Origin: Methylocapsa palsarum | GTDB lineage: Bacteria > Pseudomonadota > Alphaproteobacteria > Rhizobiales > Beijerinckiaceae | NCBI RefSeq assembly: GCF_900114285.1 | Contig: NZ_FOSN01000012.1 | Coordinates: 1 to 64,000, forward strand | DNA: 64,000 nucleotides | Reading direction: 5' to 3' | Shown here: positions 44,322 to 52,420 of the stretch, piece by piece | How the letters are laid out: every line of letters begins with the position of its first letter | Numbering within the stretch: position 1 is the stretch's first letter | Notes under the pieces: generated by a model | Told to the model about the DNA's origin: nothing | The model's input: the letters and a program-made list of their open reading frames with translations, nothing else | Database searches by the model: none | Translations under genes and position numbers: made by a program

Positions 44322-44977
44322 GCGCGAGAGACGACATTCTCGCCGCGATCCGGCGCAATCTGCGCCGCGAGCCGAGCGATGCGTCCGCGATCCGGACCGC
44401 CGCGGAAGCGCTGGCGCTGGAAGCGCGCGAGAGCCGCCCGAGCCTTCCCGGATGCGATCTCGCCGAGGCCTTTGCGCAACGGCTGGTCTCGGCCAAGGTG
44501 GTCGGCGCGAGCGTCAGCCATATTGGCCATTTTTCGGAGGCTCCGGGCGAAGTGCGGAATTATTGCGACGCCCATGGCCTTGCTTATGAAATGGCGCTGC
44601 AGCCAGACCCGGCTTTGCAGCAGCTCGATTGGAGCGACTTCACGATCACGGCCTCCATTGGCGCCGACCAGACGCTCGCCGTTGCGAAGGCGCGCTGGGC
44701 CATCGCCGAAACCGGAACGCTGGCGTTTCATTCGGGGCCGTTCTCGCCGACCTTGATGTCTTTCCTGCCGCTGCATCATATCTGCTTCATCGAACGGGAG
44801 CGGATTCTCGCTCATCTCGAGGATTACGCGGCGGCGGAAGCGGGCGCGACGCCGCCTCGGAACGTCAATCTCATCACCGGGGCGAGCGGCACCGCCGACA
44901 TCGAGGGCGCGCTGGTGCGGGGCGCGCACGGGCCGGCGTTTCTCCACGCCGTGATCGTGGACGCCGGGGAGCTGTAG
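44318..44977 (+). CDS. lutC: LutC/LldG lactate utilisation protein
   Basis: A 219-residue LUD-domain protein starting at GTG 44318 (overlapping TGA of lutB) with SARDDILAAIRRNLRRE at the N-terminus. The C-terminal half has AETGTLAFHSGP, FLPLHHICFIERERI and NLITGASGTADIEG, followed by the conserved G-x-HGPAFLHAVIVD-type end. It completes the three-part lactate dehydrogenase. No regulator of the LutR or LldR type is visible beside the operon. Confidence 0.92.
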   Translation: MSARDDILAAIRRNLRREPSDASAIRTAAEALALEARESRPSLPGCDLAEAFAQRLVSAKVVGASVSHIGHFSEAPGEVRNYCDAHGLAYEMALQPDPALQQLDWSDFTITASIGADQTLAVAKARWAIAETGTLAFHSGPFSPTLMSFLPLHHICFIERERILAHLEDYAAAEAGATPPRNVNLITGASGTADIEGALVRGAHGPAFLHAVIVDAGEL

Positions 44978-44985
44978 GCGCCGGC

Positions 44986-46182
44986 CTATCTCGCCGGCTG
45001 GATCAAGGCGCCTTCTTCGGCGATGCTGCGGCCGTCCGGCGTGATCGCCGACGTCGGCGCATCCGGCTCGCGCTTTGGCGGCCCCGCCTCGATGAACACG
45101 TCGACCTGCTGGCCCGGATAGATTCCTGGCGCTGCTCCCGAGATCGCGAAGATGACCTGAAGCACGCGCGTGTCAACGCGCTCCGTCGAGGCGCCGGTCA
45201 GCGATTTCTTGGGGATCACCAGCGGTTCGGTGCGGACGAATGACGCGGGGATTTGCATCGCCGCCGCGCCGCGCGGGCTGACCACCGCCGGGCGGAGGGC
45301 CTCGAACCTGGGGATGTCGACCTCGTCGATGTCCGCCCGAACGTGCAGGATCTTGAGGTCGCCCATGATCAGCAGCGCATTGTCGAGGATCCGGGCCTCG
45401 ACGGTCTGGCCAGGGCGGACCTTGACTTGCAGAACCGTCCCCTCGATGGGCGCCCGGACGATGGTATGTTCGAGATCGACCTCCGCCTTGCGCAACTGCG
45501 CTTCGGCTTGAAGGATGCGGGCCTCGATCTGGCCGGTCTGGGCTTCGAGAACGGCGATCTGGCGATCGGCTGCGATTGCCGCGGCGCGGCCCGCCTTGAG
45601 GTTGCCGGCCGCCTTCAAGGCGTCCGCGATGCGGGTGTCGAGAGTCTGCTTGCTCAGATTTCCCGATGTGCTGAGAGTAAGGCCCCGATTCCGGTCTTTT
45701 TCCGCGCGTTGCAATTCGGCCTCGAAAACGTCGACGGAGGCGCGAACCTCGTCCGCGACGGAGCGTTGCTGTTCAATGCTCTTTTGATTTGAGGGCAGTT
45801 CCGCCTTCGCCACCGTGAGGCCGGCCTGCGCTTGAGCCAGAGCGACGCGATAGTCGCGATCGTCGATGCTGAAAAGGGGATCCCCCTTGGCGACCGTATC
45901 GCCCGCCTTGACCATCACGCTATCGATGACGCCGGGCAAGCGCGCGCCGATCGAGATTTCCTCGGAGGAGGATTCGATCACGCCGACCGCGCCGATCCAC
46001 CGGTCGGACGGACGGACGAGAGCGCCGTCGCCCTGAAACGCCGGCTGCGTCGGCGGCAGGCTGGTGATTTCAGTGAGCCGGCGGTCCGGCGTGTTGCGGT
46101 AAATCGAGACGACCGCGGTGCTCAGGCCGAGCGCGGCGAGAATCGGAAGTCCGTAACTCAGGAGCTTCGAGCGTCCGGCCAT
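44986..46182 (-). CDS. ABC-exporter membrane fusion protein (DevB/HlyD-like)
   Basis: A 398-residue periplasmic adaptor with an N-terminal helix (LSYGLPILAALGLSTAVVSIY), lipoyl-like motif (GVIDSVMVKAGDTVAKGDPLFSIDDRDY), a long coiled coil and the closing half (TIVRAPIEGTVLQVKVRPGQTVEA). It is the third gene of an ABC exporter operon. The start shares a base with the ATPase stop (TAATG). DevB-type proteins link an ABC pump to a TolC-like channel. Confidence 0.87.
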   Translation of the reverse strand: MAGRSKLLSYGLPILAALGLSTAVVSIYRNTPDRRLTEITSLPPTQPAFQGDGALVRPSDRWIGAVGVIESSSEEISIGARLPGVIDSVMVKAGDTVAKGDPLFSIDDRDYRVALAQAQAGLTVAKAELPSNQKSIEQQRSVADEVRASVDVFEAELQRAEKDRNRGLTLSTSGNLSKQTLDTRIADALKAAGNLKAGRAAAIAADRQIAVLEAQTGQIEARILQAEAQLRKAEVDLEHTIVRAPIEGTVLQVKVRPGQTVEARILDNALLIMGDLKILHVRADIDEVDIPRFEALRPAVVSPRGAAAMQIPASFVRTEPLVIPKKSLTGASTERVDTRVLQVIFAISGAAPGIYPGQQVDVFIEAGPPKREPDAPTSAITPDGRSIAEEGALIQPAR

Positions 46183-46964
46183 TAATGGTGCTCCATCGCG
46201 GCGATTTCCCTGGCGTCCGAAAGCTTTTCGATGCGGCCGTCGCTCATTGCGACCATCCGGTCGGCGAAGTCGAAAATTCGAGAATCGTGGGTAACGATGA
46301 TGACTGCGCGTCCTGGCCGCACGGCGGCGTCGCGCAGAAGAGCGATGGCGGCGCGGCCCGAGGCGGCGTCGAGCGAGGCGGTCGGTTCGTCGCAGACGAT
46401 GAATCGAGGCTCGTGAACGAGCGCCCGCGCGATCGCGACGCGCTGCTGCTGCCCGCCCGACATTTGCGATGGGAATTTTTCGAGATGCTTTTCAAGCCCG
46501 AGCTGAATCAGAAATCTGCGCGCGGCCGCGTTGGCGACGCTTTCGGAGGCGCCCTGGGCGATGAGAGGGATCGCCGCGTTCTCCAGCGCGGAGAGGGCCG
46601 GGAGCAAGTTGAACTGCTGGAAAATAAAACCGATATTGTCGCGCCGGAACTTGACGAGAGCGCTGCCCTTGAGGCTGGTGACCCTTGTGCCGAAAAGGTC
46701 GACGGCGCCGGCCGTCGCGCTCAGGATTCCCGCGATGATCGAAATCAGGGTCGTCTTTCCACATCCGGACGGGCCGACGATGAACGTCATTTCATTTTCG
46801 CGAACGTCGAGATCAATGCCATGCAACACCCGGATCAGCGTTTCGCCTCTGCCGAATTCCTTGACGATGCCCCGGCACCGGATCGCCGCGGGCGGTTGAG
46901 AACCGGCGATGGCGGGCGGCGGCGTCATGGCGCCGCCCTGCGGTGAGTCCGTCGTCATATTCAT
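46182..46964 (-). CDS. ABC transporter ATPase (DevA/MacB-like)
   Basis: A 260-residue ATPase with Walker A GPSGCGKTT, signature MSGGQQQRVAIARAL, Walker B FIVCDEPTASLD and switch His in VTHDSRIF. These features fit the LolD/MacB/DevA subgroup. It overlaps the permease stop (ATGA) and the adaptor start. Confidence 0.92.
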   Translation of the reverse strand: MNMTTDSPQGGAMTPPPAIAGSQPPAAIRCRGIVKEFGRGETLIRVLHGIDLDVRENEMTFIVGPSGCGKTTLISIIAGILSATAGAVDLFGTRVTSLKGSALVKFRRDNIGFIFQQFNLLPALSALENAAIPLIAQGASESVANAAARRFLIQLGLEKHLEKFPSQMSGGQQQRVAIARALVHEPRFIVCDEPTASLDAASGRAAIALLRDAAVRPGRAVIIVTHDSRIFDFADRMVAMSDGRIEKLSDAREIAAMEHH

Positions 46965-48103
46965 CCTCTGAACACGACGGCGGGATCAACGGTCATGACG
47001 CGGCGCAGGCTGAGGCTCGACGCGATCAGCATGATGACGACGGTCAACGCGGCCATGCCAGCCGCGACCTGCCAGGGCAGATAGAACCCGCGCAGGCCAG
47101 TCGCGTGTTTTGGAACCGTATCGAAGAACCGGGCGACGATGCCGAGTCCGAGGCTGTACCCGATGAAGCCGACGACGCCCGCCTGCACCAGAACCATACG
47201 CAGGATCGTCATGTTGGTGACGCCGATCGCCTTCAGCGCGGCGAATTGCTTGATGTTTTCGGCGACGAACATGTTGAAGGTCAATCCGGCGACGACGACG
47301 CCGACGATAACGCCAAGGGTCACAACCGCGCCGAAGCTGATCGGAATGCCGGTGTTCGCCAGAATATATTTGATTGTGTCCCAGCGGAACTCGTCGCTGG
47401 AGCGCGCCTTGAGGCCAGTGCGTTCTTCGATGGCGCGCGCGACGCTTTCCGGCGACAGACCGGCGCGCGCCCGGGCGACGACGAACGACAGCTGCGTCCG
47501 GCCGTTGTTCGTGTAGGCGACGGCGCGCGAGTAGGTTGTGTAGATGGTGATGTTCGAAGTGAACGCCGCGGAATTCTCGACAATCGCCGCGACGACGGCG
47601 CGGCGGTCGTTGATTTCGAATTCGGCGCCAAGCTCCAGCGGCGTGTCTGGAAACAGAAGCTTGTAGCCGGTCCTGTCGATCATGATCGCGTCGGGACAGC
47701 GCAGATTGTCGATGGAGCCAAGAACCATGCGGCGCGGCGCGCCGATATAGGTCGCCTCATCGACGCCGATGATCTGCGCTGTCTGCAGATTGCCGGTCCG
47801 GCTGCGAACGCCGGTATTCGCCTTGAAGAAAGGCGCGGCCCAGGCGACTCCGTCGGCGCCGCGGATCCGGGAAAGCTCGGTGTCGCGCATCGGACGGTTG
47901 GCGTCGACATATTGCACGCTGGGATCCATCACCCAGATATTCACCTCCTGGGCGTCGTAAATGATGCTGGAGGTGCGGCTCATGATGCCGACAAAGATGC
48001 TGGATTGCTGCATGATGAGCAGGCTGGCGAAGGCGACGCCGAAAACGAGCCCCAGACATTTCGTGGGGTCGCCGAACAGCATCTTGAGCGCGACTTTGTT
48101 CAT
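46961..48103 (-). CDS. ABC transporter permease (DevC-type, FtsX domain)
   Basis: A 380-residue permease from ATG 48103: first helix, a large periplasmic domain (about 35-250), then three helices of the FtsX fold (GAVVTLGVIVGVVVAGLTFNMFV; VLVQAGVVGFIGYSLGLGIVARFF; AGMAALTVVIMLIASSLSL). It starts the exporter operon, followed by ATPase and adaptor. In cyanobacteria DevBCA exports glycolipids; the cargo here is unknown. An upstream TTG or ATG could add eight residues. Confidence 0.87.
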   Translation of the reverse strand: MNKVALKMLFGDPTKCLGLVFGVAFASLLIMQQSSIFVGIMSRTSSIIYDAQEVNIWVMDPSVQYVDANRPMRDTELSRIRGADGVAWAAPFFKANTGVRSRTGNLQTAQIIGVDEATYIGAPRRMVLGSIDNLRCPDAIMIDRTGYKLLFPDTPLELGAEFEINDRRAVVAAIVENSAAFTSNITIYTTYSRAVAYTNNGRTQLSFVVARARAGLSPESVARAIEERTGLKARSSDEFRWDTIKYILANTGIPISFGAVVTLGVIVGVVVAGLTFNMFVAENIKQFAALKAIGVTNMTILRMVLVQAGVVGFIGYSLGLGIVARFFDTVPKHATGLRGFYLPWQVAAGMAALTVVIMLIASSLSLRRVMTVDPAVVFRG

Positions 48104-48160
48104 CAGTGCCAACCGCCGGAGAGACAAGAGCCAGTGATTCAGGATGTTTCTTGCGAATTA

Positions 48161-48176
48161 CTATACGTTTGCGTCT
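48161..48176. promoter_or_regulatory. Candidate TetR operator between exporter and regulator
   Basis: An imperfect inverted repeat TATACG-TTTG-CGTCTA (5 of 6 matched pairs) lies in the short gap between the divergent permease and TetR genes. This is where a local repressor would bind to control both promoters. Confidence 0.45.
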
Positions 48177-48229
48177 AACATATGCTCTTCATGCAAAAAG
48201 GTAAGGTTCAACTCGTCCGGGAAGACATA

Positions 48230-48928
48230 ATGCCGCGAGACCTGTTGACGCGAGTCTTGTTGACAAGAGACCTGTTGCCACGAGTCTTGCCGCAGGATCG
48301 GGCGGCGGGGCCCGGCCGTCCGAAGGATCTCGCCAAGCGCGATGCGATCCTTGCGGCGGCTCGCGCGCTTTTCTTCTCGCGGGGCGTCGAGGGCGTCGGC
48401 ATCGAGGAAATCGCCCGCCGCGCCAACGTCTCCAAAATGACGGTCTACGGACATTTCCGCGATAAGGCGGCGATTTTGTCCGCGATCGTCGCGGCCGAAG
48501 CGGCCCGAATGACCTCTGTTCTCGATGAAATGCCTGGCGAACCACGCAATCTGGAGCAGCGGCTCGTCGCGGTCGGAACGGCGCTGATGACATTCCTGAC
48601 ATCGCCCGAATTGTTGGCCTTCGAACGCCTGCTGATGTCCGAGGCGGCGCGGCGCCCTGATCTTGCGAGCGCGATGCTCGAGGCCGGACCCCGATTCGGC
48701 CATCGAAAACTGGCGGAGCAGCTTGCAGCCGCTACGACTCGCGGCGACCTTGCGATCCGGCATCCGGTCGTGGCCGCGGAGCAATTGACCAGTCTCTGGA
48801 AGGGCTTCCTTTATCTCGAATGCCAGCTTGGCGTCCGGCCGAGCCCGACGGCAGAAGAAATCCACCGTCACGTCACCGAGGGCGTCGCCATGTTTCTGCG
48901 AAGTTACAGGCCGTCCGCTCTGCCTTGA
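48230..48928 (+). CDS. TetR/AcrR-family regulator with repeat-derived N-terminus
   Basis: A 232-residue repressor if it starts at ATG 48230, which has a GGGAAG site upstream; ATGs at 48182 and 48191 are in frame but lack a site. Residues 3-22 come from four 15-base repeats (RDLLT RVLLT RDLLP RVLPQ). The DNA-binding domain follows: AILAAARALFFSRGVEGVGIEEIARRANVSKMTVYGHFRDK. The C-terminal ligand domain resembles AefR-type regulators (ELLAFERLLMSEA). It is divergent from the ABC exporter and probably represses it. Confidence 0.85.
   Translation: MPRDLLTRVLLTRDLLPRVLPQDRAAGPGRPKDLAKRDAILAAARALFFSRGVEGVGIEEIARRANVSKMTVYGHFRDKAAILSAIVAAEAARMTSVLDEMPGEPRNLEQRLVAVGTALMTFLTSPELLAFERLLMSEAARRPDLASAMLEAGPRFGHRKLAEQLAAATTRGDLAIRHPVVAAEQLTSLWKGFLYLECQLGVRPSPTAEEIHRHVTEGVAMFLRSYRPSALP
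48235..48294. repeat. Four tandem 15-bp repeats inside the TetR gene start
   Basis: Units at 48235, 48250, 48265 and 48280 follow the pattern GCGAGACCTGTTGAC / GCGAGTCTTGTTGAC, alternating GACC and GTCT. Because 15 is a multiple of three the frame is kept. It could be slippage-prone and give N-terminal length variants. Confidence 0.75.
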
Positions 48929-49008
48929 GCGCGTCTTCGCCAAGCGGAACCATTCCCGGCGTCGCCGGTTCTTGGAATGTATTTTCGCGCCAGAGGCAGG
49001 ATGAGGCC

Positions 49009-49248
49009 ATGACCAGGATTGTCTATGAGGTTGTCGAACATGACGGCGGCTGGGCCTACAAGGCGGATGGCGTCTTCTCCGAGACCTTTGCGACCCACGA
49101 CCTTGCCCGCAAGGCCGCCGACCGGGTCGCCCAGGAACAACTCATTCCGGGCAGTTCGACGGAAATCTCCTACGAAGACAAGGACGGCGACTGGCACGAG
49201 GAATATGCGAGCGGCGGCGACCGCCCGGAAACCGGCGTCAAGGGCTGA
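49009..49248 (+). CDS. DUF2188-like small protein
   Basis: A 79-residue protein: IVYEVVEHDGGWAYKADGVFSETFATHDLARKAADRVAQEQ, shown over two halves, followed by an acidic tail. The HDGGWAYK start and the Ala-rich helix with xAAxxVAxE match DUF2188, a small family with no known function. It is encoded alone between the TetR gene and argE. Confidence 0.65.
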   Translation: MTRIVYEVVEHDGGWAYKADGVFSETFATHDLARKAADRVAQEQLIPGSSTEISYEDKDGDWHEEYASGGDRPETGVKG

Positions 49249-49274
49249 GGCCTCGGCTTCTCCAAAAGATCAGT

Positions 49275-50456
49275 TCAGCTCAATTCGGCGGCGAGCCGGC
49301 GCAGGAAAGCGAGGCCCGCCTCGATCTGTGCGATCTCAATGAATTCGTCAGGCTGGTGCGCCTGATCGATCGACCCCGGACCGCAGACGACCGTCGGAAT
49401 TTCGGCCTGCTGGAATTGTCCCGCCTCCGAAGCGAACGGGACCGAGACGGTCCGATTGGACCGCGCCAGTTTCAAGGCCAGCGACTCCGCCGCGGACCCG
49501 CGATCGGGCATGAGCCCCGGCACCTCGACTTCCGTCACCGTTTCAATAAAGGCGTCCTTTGCGTAGCGGGTGAGCTTCGGGGTCACGACGCGCGCCGCAT
49601 AGGCGTTGAAATGGTCGAGGGCGAGGCTTTGCCGGACGCCGGGCAGGGAGCGGAACTCCCAATGAAACGTGCAGAGTTTCGCAAGAATGTTTCGCGCCGT
49701 GCCGCCATTGATGACGCCGACCTGGATTGTCGAGCAGGGCGGATCGAAACGGCCCGAGGGATCGCCTTGCTCCGCCAGTTGCGCGGCGAGCCGGTAAAGT
49801 TCGGTGACAAGATCACAGGCGGCTTCGATGGCGTTCGCGCCAAGATCAGGCTTCGAGGAATGCGCCTCGTGGCCATGGACCGTCGTGCAATAGGTCGCGA
49901 CGGCTTTGTGCGCGTCCGCCACCTGCATCAAGGTGGGCTCGCCGACCAGCACCGCGCCGGGGCGCGGCAGATCGGCGCCGAAGCGCGCGATCGTTTCGAG
50001 CGGGCCGCGGCATGTCGTCTCCTCGTCATAGCTCAGCAAGAGGTGGATCGGCCGCGTCAGCCGGGCCTTCTGAAATTCGGGGATCATGGCGAGGCAGATC
50101 GCGTCGAAGCCTTTCATGTCGCAGGCGCCGCGGCCATAGAGCCGGCCATTGGCCCGCCGCAGCCTGAAAGGATCGCTGGTCCAGGCCTGGCCCTCGACGG
50201 GGACTATGTCGGTATGCCCGGAGAGAACCACCCCGCCGTCGATTTTCGGTCCGATGGTCGCGAACAGCGCGGCCTTGTCTCCGCTGGCGTTGGGGACTTT
50301 CACATACTCGACGCCGTTGGCGGCGAGATAATCCTCGACATGGGCGATCAGCCCCAAATTCGATTTTGAGCTTTCCGTGTCGAAGCTGATCAGCCGTTCG
50401 AGCAAATCGAAGGAGGCGAGAAGACTTCGGTCGGCTCCATCGGCGGGCGGCGACAT
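49275..50456 (-). CDS. argE: Acetylornithine deacetylase (M20 family)
   Basis: A 393-residue zinc hydrolase. Zinc-ligand motifs seen are SGHTDIVPVEG, GRGACDMKGFDA and the catalytic DEETTCRG; the dimerisation domain has AHSSKPDLGANAIEAAC. The C-terminal EAGQFQQAEIPTVVCGPGSIDQAHQPDE is typical of ArgE, which removes acetyl from N-acetylornithine in arginine synthesis. Other M20 deacylases remain possible. Confidence 0.87.
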   Translation of the reverse strand: MSPPADGADRSLLASFDLLERLISFDTESSKSNLGLIAHVEDYLAANGVEYVKVPNASGDKAALFATIGPKIDGGVVLSGHTDIVPVEGQAWTSDPFRLRRANGRLYGRGACDMKGFDAICLAMIPEFQKARLTRPIHLLLSYDEETTCRGPLETIARFGADLPRPGAVLVGEPTLMQVADAHKAVATYCTTVHGHEAHSSKPDLGANAIEAACDLVTELYRLAAQLAEQGDPSGRFDPPCSTIQVGVINGGTARNILAKLCTFHWEFRSLPGVRQSLALDHFNAYAARVVTPKLTRYAKDAFIETVTEVEVPGLMPDRGSAAESLALKLARSNRTVSVPFASEAGQFQQAEIPTVVCGPGSIDQAHQPDEFIEIAQIEAGLAFLRRLAAELS

Positions 50457-50530
50457 CAGCGCGTCCCGCTACGGGCCGAGGGAGCTTGCGTCGGGTGGCT
50501 GGCGCAGCGAGGCGCGCGAGAGCGCGCCAT

Positions 50531-50923
50531 TCAGTTGAGGACGCGGCGGGCGTAGGGCGAATCAAGCGAAAAAACCGGAATTTCCGCCTCGAAAGTATCG
50601 CCGTTTTCGTTCACCATCCGGTACGTTCCAGTCATGATTCCGGAGGGCGTCGTCAGGTTGGACCCTGACGTATAGCGGAACGTCTCGCCGGGCTTCAAAA
50701 TCGGCTGTTCGCCGACGACGCCCGCTCCCTGTACCTCTTCGAGGCGGCCATTGCCGTCGGTGATCTTCCAGTGCCGCGCCGTCAGCTGAACAGTCATGCT
50801 GCTCTGGTTGGCGATTTCCACCGTATAGGCCCAGAAAAACGTGGATTCGTCGGCGTCCGACCGCTCGGGCACGAATTCCGGCAAGACGGTGATCTGAATG
50901 TCGTGGGTGACGGTGCTATACAT
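50531..50923 (-). CDS. apaG: ApaG protein
   Basis: A 130-residue single-domain protein with a fibronectin-like fold. Family blocks are FFWAYTVEIANQSSMTVQLTARHWKITDGNG, split by strand turns, then VVGEQPILKPGETFRYTSG and GIMTGTYRMVNENGDTFEAEIPVFSL. ApaG is linked with Co2+/Mg2+ tolerance and diadenosine tetraphosphate; the molecular role is unsettled. It lies between argE and metZ, all on the minus strand. Confidence 0.95.
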   Translation of the reverse strand: MYSTVTHDIQITVLPEFVPERSDADESTFFWAYTVEIANQSSMTVQLTARHWKITDGNGRLEEVQGAGVVGEQPILKPGETFRYTSGSNLTTPSGIMTGTYRMVNENGDTFEAEIPVFSLDSPYARRVLN

Positions 50924-51056
50924 GGGGGGAATTCCGGGCGGCTTCGTGAAAACCGGCTTCAGTTTAGCACAGGCGCGCGCAGAGAAAAATGTTTAGCTTC
51001 ATCCTGGAAAGCCCGGATTCTGGGAGCCTTGGATCCTGGGAGGTCCGGACAATCGC

Positions 51057-52283
51057 CTATTCCGCGGCCAGTCCCTGCTGGTCGAGGCTGTCGAGAGCGA
51101 ACGCCAGATCCTCGATCAGGTCATCGGCGTCCTCAAGTCCGACGGAAAGCCGAAGAAGCCCGTCGTTCACCCCGAGCACGGCCCTTGCTTCCGGCGTCAG
51201 GCGCTGATGCGTCGTCGTCGCGGGATGGGTGATGAGGCTCTTGGCGTCGCCAAGATTGTTCGAAATCTTGATGATCGCGAGGCGATTGGCGAAAGCGAAG
51301 GCCGCCGCCTTGCCGCCGGAAAGCTCAAGGGCGACCAGCGTCCCGCCGCCGAGCATCTGCCGCTGGACGATGTCCGCCTGGGGATGATCCGGCCGCCCCG
51401 GATAGATCACCTGGCGAATCTGCCGATGGTCGGCCAGGAAGTCGGCGACGCGGGCGGCGTTGCTCATCTGCTGGTTGACCCGAAGGGGGAGGGTTTCAAG
51501 CGATTTCAGCAGCACCCAGGCGTTGAACGGCGACATGGTCGGGCCGGTCTGCCGCAGAAACCCGTGAACCTCGTTTTCGATCAGGTCGGAGGAGCCAAGA
51601 ATGGCGCCGCCAAGACAACGTCCCTGTCCGTCGATATGTTTGGTCGCGGAATAGACGACGCAATCGGCGCCGAGCGCCATCGGCTTCTGCAGGATCGGTG
51701 ACGCGAACACGTTATCCACGACGAGCCGCGCCCCATTCTGGTGGGCGATGTCGGCGATGGCCGCGATATCGTAGACATCGAGGCGCGGATTGGTCGGGCT
51801 CTCGAGAAAAGCGATCCTGGTTTCGGGCCGCATCGCCGCCCGCCACTGGGCGAGGTCCGCGCCGTCGACAAGGGTCGAGGCGACGCCGAAACGCGGCAGC
51901 AGATCCTCGACGACGTAGAGGCAGGCCCCAAACAGCGCGCGCGCCGCGACCACGTGATCGCCAGCCTTGAGCTGGGCCATGAGCGCCGTCGTCACCGCAG
52001 CCATGCCGCTTGCCGTCGCGCGCGCGGCCTCGGCCCCCTCGAGCAGCGCCAATCGTTCCTCGAACATGGTGACGGTGGGATTGGCGTAGCGCGAATAGAC
52101 GTAGCCCGGCTCGTCGCCTTTGAAGCGCGCTTCGGCGGTCTCCATGTCCGGATAGACGAACCCCTGGGTGAGGAAGATCGCCTCCGACGTTTCGCCGAAC
52201 TGAGAGCGCTGCGTGCCGCCGTGGACGAGCCGCGTCGCCGGGCGCAGGGTCTTGAAGTCGGGCTTGCGCCCGGAATCGTTCAT
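51057..52283 (-). CDS. metZ: O-succinylhomoserine sulfhydrylase
   Basis: A 408-residue PLP enzyme of the Cys/Met metabolism family. The PLP lysine is in VVYSATKHIDGQGR, and YSRYANPTVTMFEERLALLEGAEAARATASGMAA provides cofactor and substrate contacts. MetZ makes homocysteine from O-succinylhomoserine and sulfide for methionine synthesis. It is divergent from the dCTP deaminase gene, a neighbourhood often seen in Hyphomicrobiales. Confidence 0.93.
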   Translation of the reverse strand: MNDSGRKPDFKTLRPATRLVHGGTQRSQFGETSEAIFLTQGFVYPDMETAEARFKGDEPGYVYSRYANPTVTMFEERLALLEGAEAARATASGMAAVTTALMAQLKAGDHVVAARALFGACLYVVEDLLPRFGVASTLVDGADLAQWRAAMRPETRIAFLESPTNPRLDVYDIAAIADIAHQNGARLVVDNVFASPILQKPMALGADCVVYSATKHIDGQGRCLGGAILGSSDLIENEVHGFLRQTGPTMSPFNAWVLLKSLETLPLRVNQQMSNAARVADFLADHRQIRQVIYPGRPDHPQADIVQRQMLGGGTLVALELSGGKAAAFAFANRLAIIKISNNLGDAKSLITHPATTTHQRLTPEARAVLGVNDGLLRLSVGLEDADDLIEDLAFALDSLDQQGLAAE

Positions 52284-52420
52284 CGTCGTACTCCGCGCCC
52301 TCGGGCGACTTTCAGGTTGATTACCCGCCGCCTGCGGAGATCACAAGCGACAAACGGCTTTTTTCATCATATTGCTGGTCGATCCACTTTGACCAGACGC
52401 CGATCGAACTTGCGGGGCTG

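Noticed and set aside
48182-48229. TetR start at ATG 48182 or 48191
   Set aside because: Neither has a ribosome binding site, and 48182 lies immediately next to the candidate operator; ATG 48230 is better supported.
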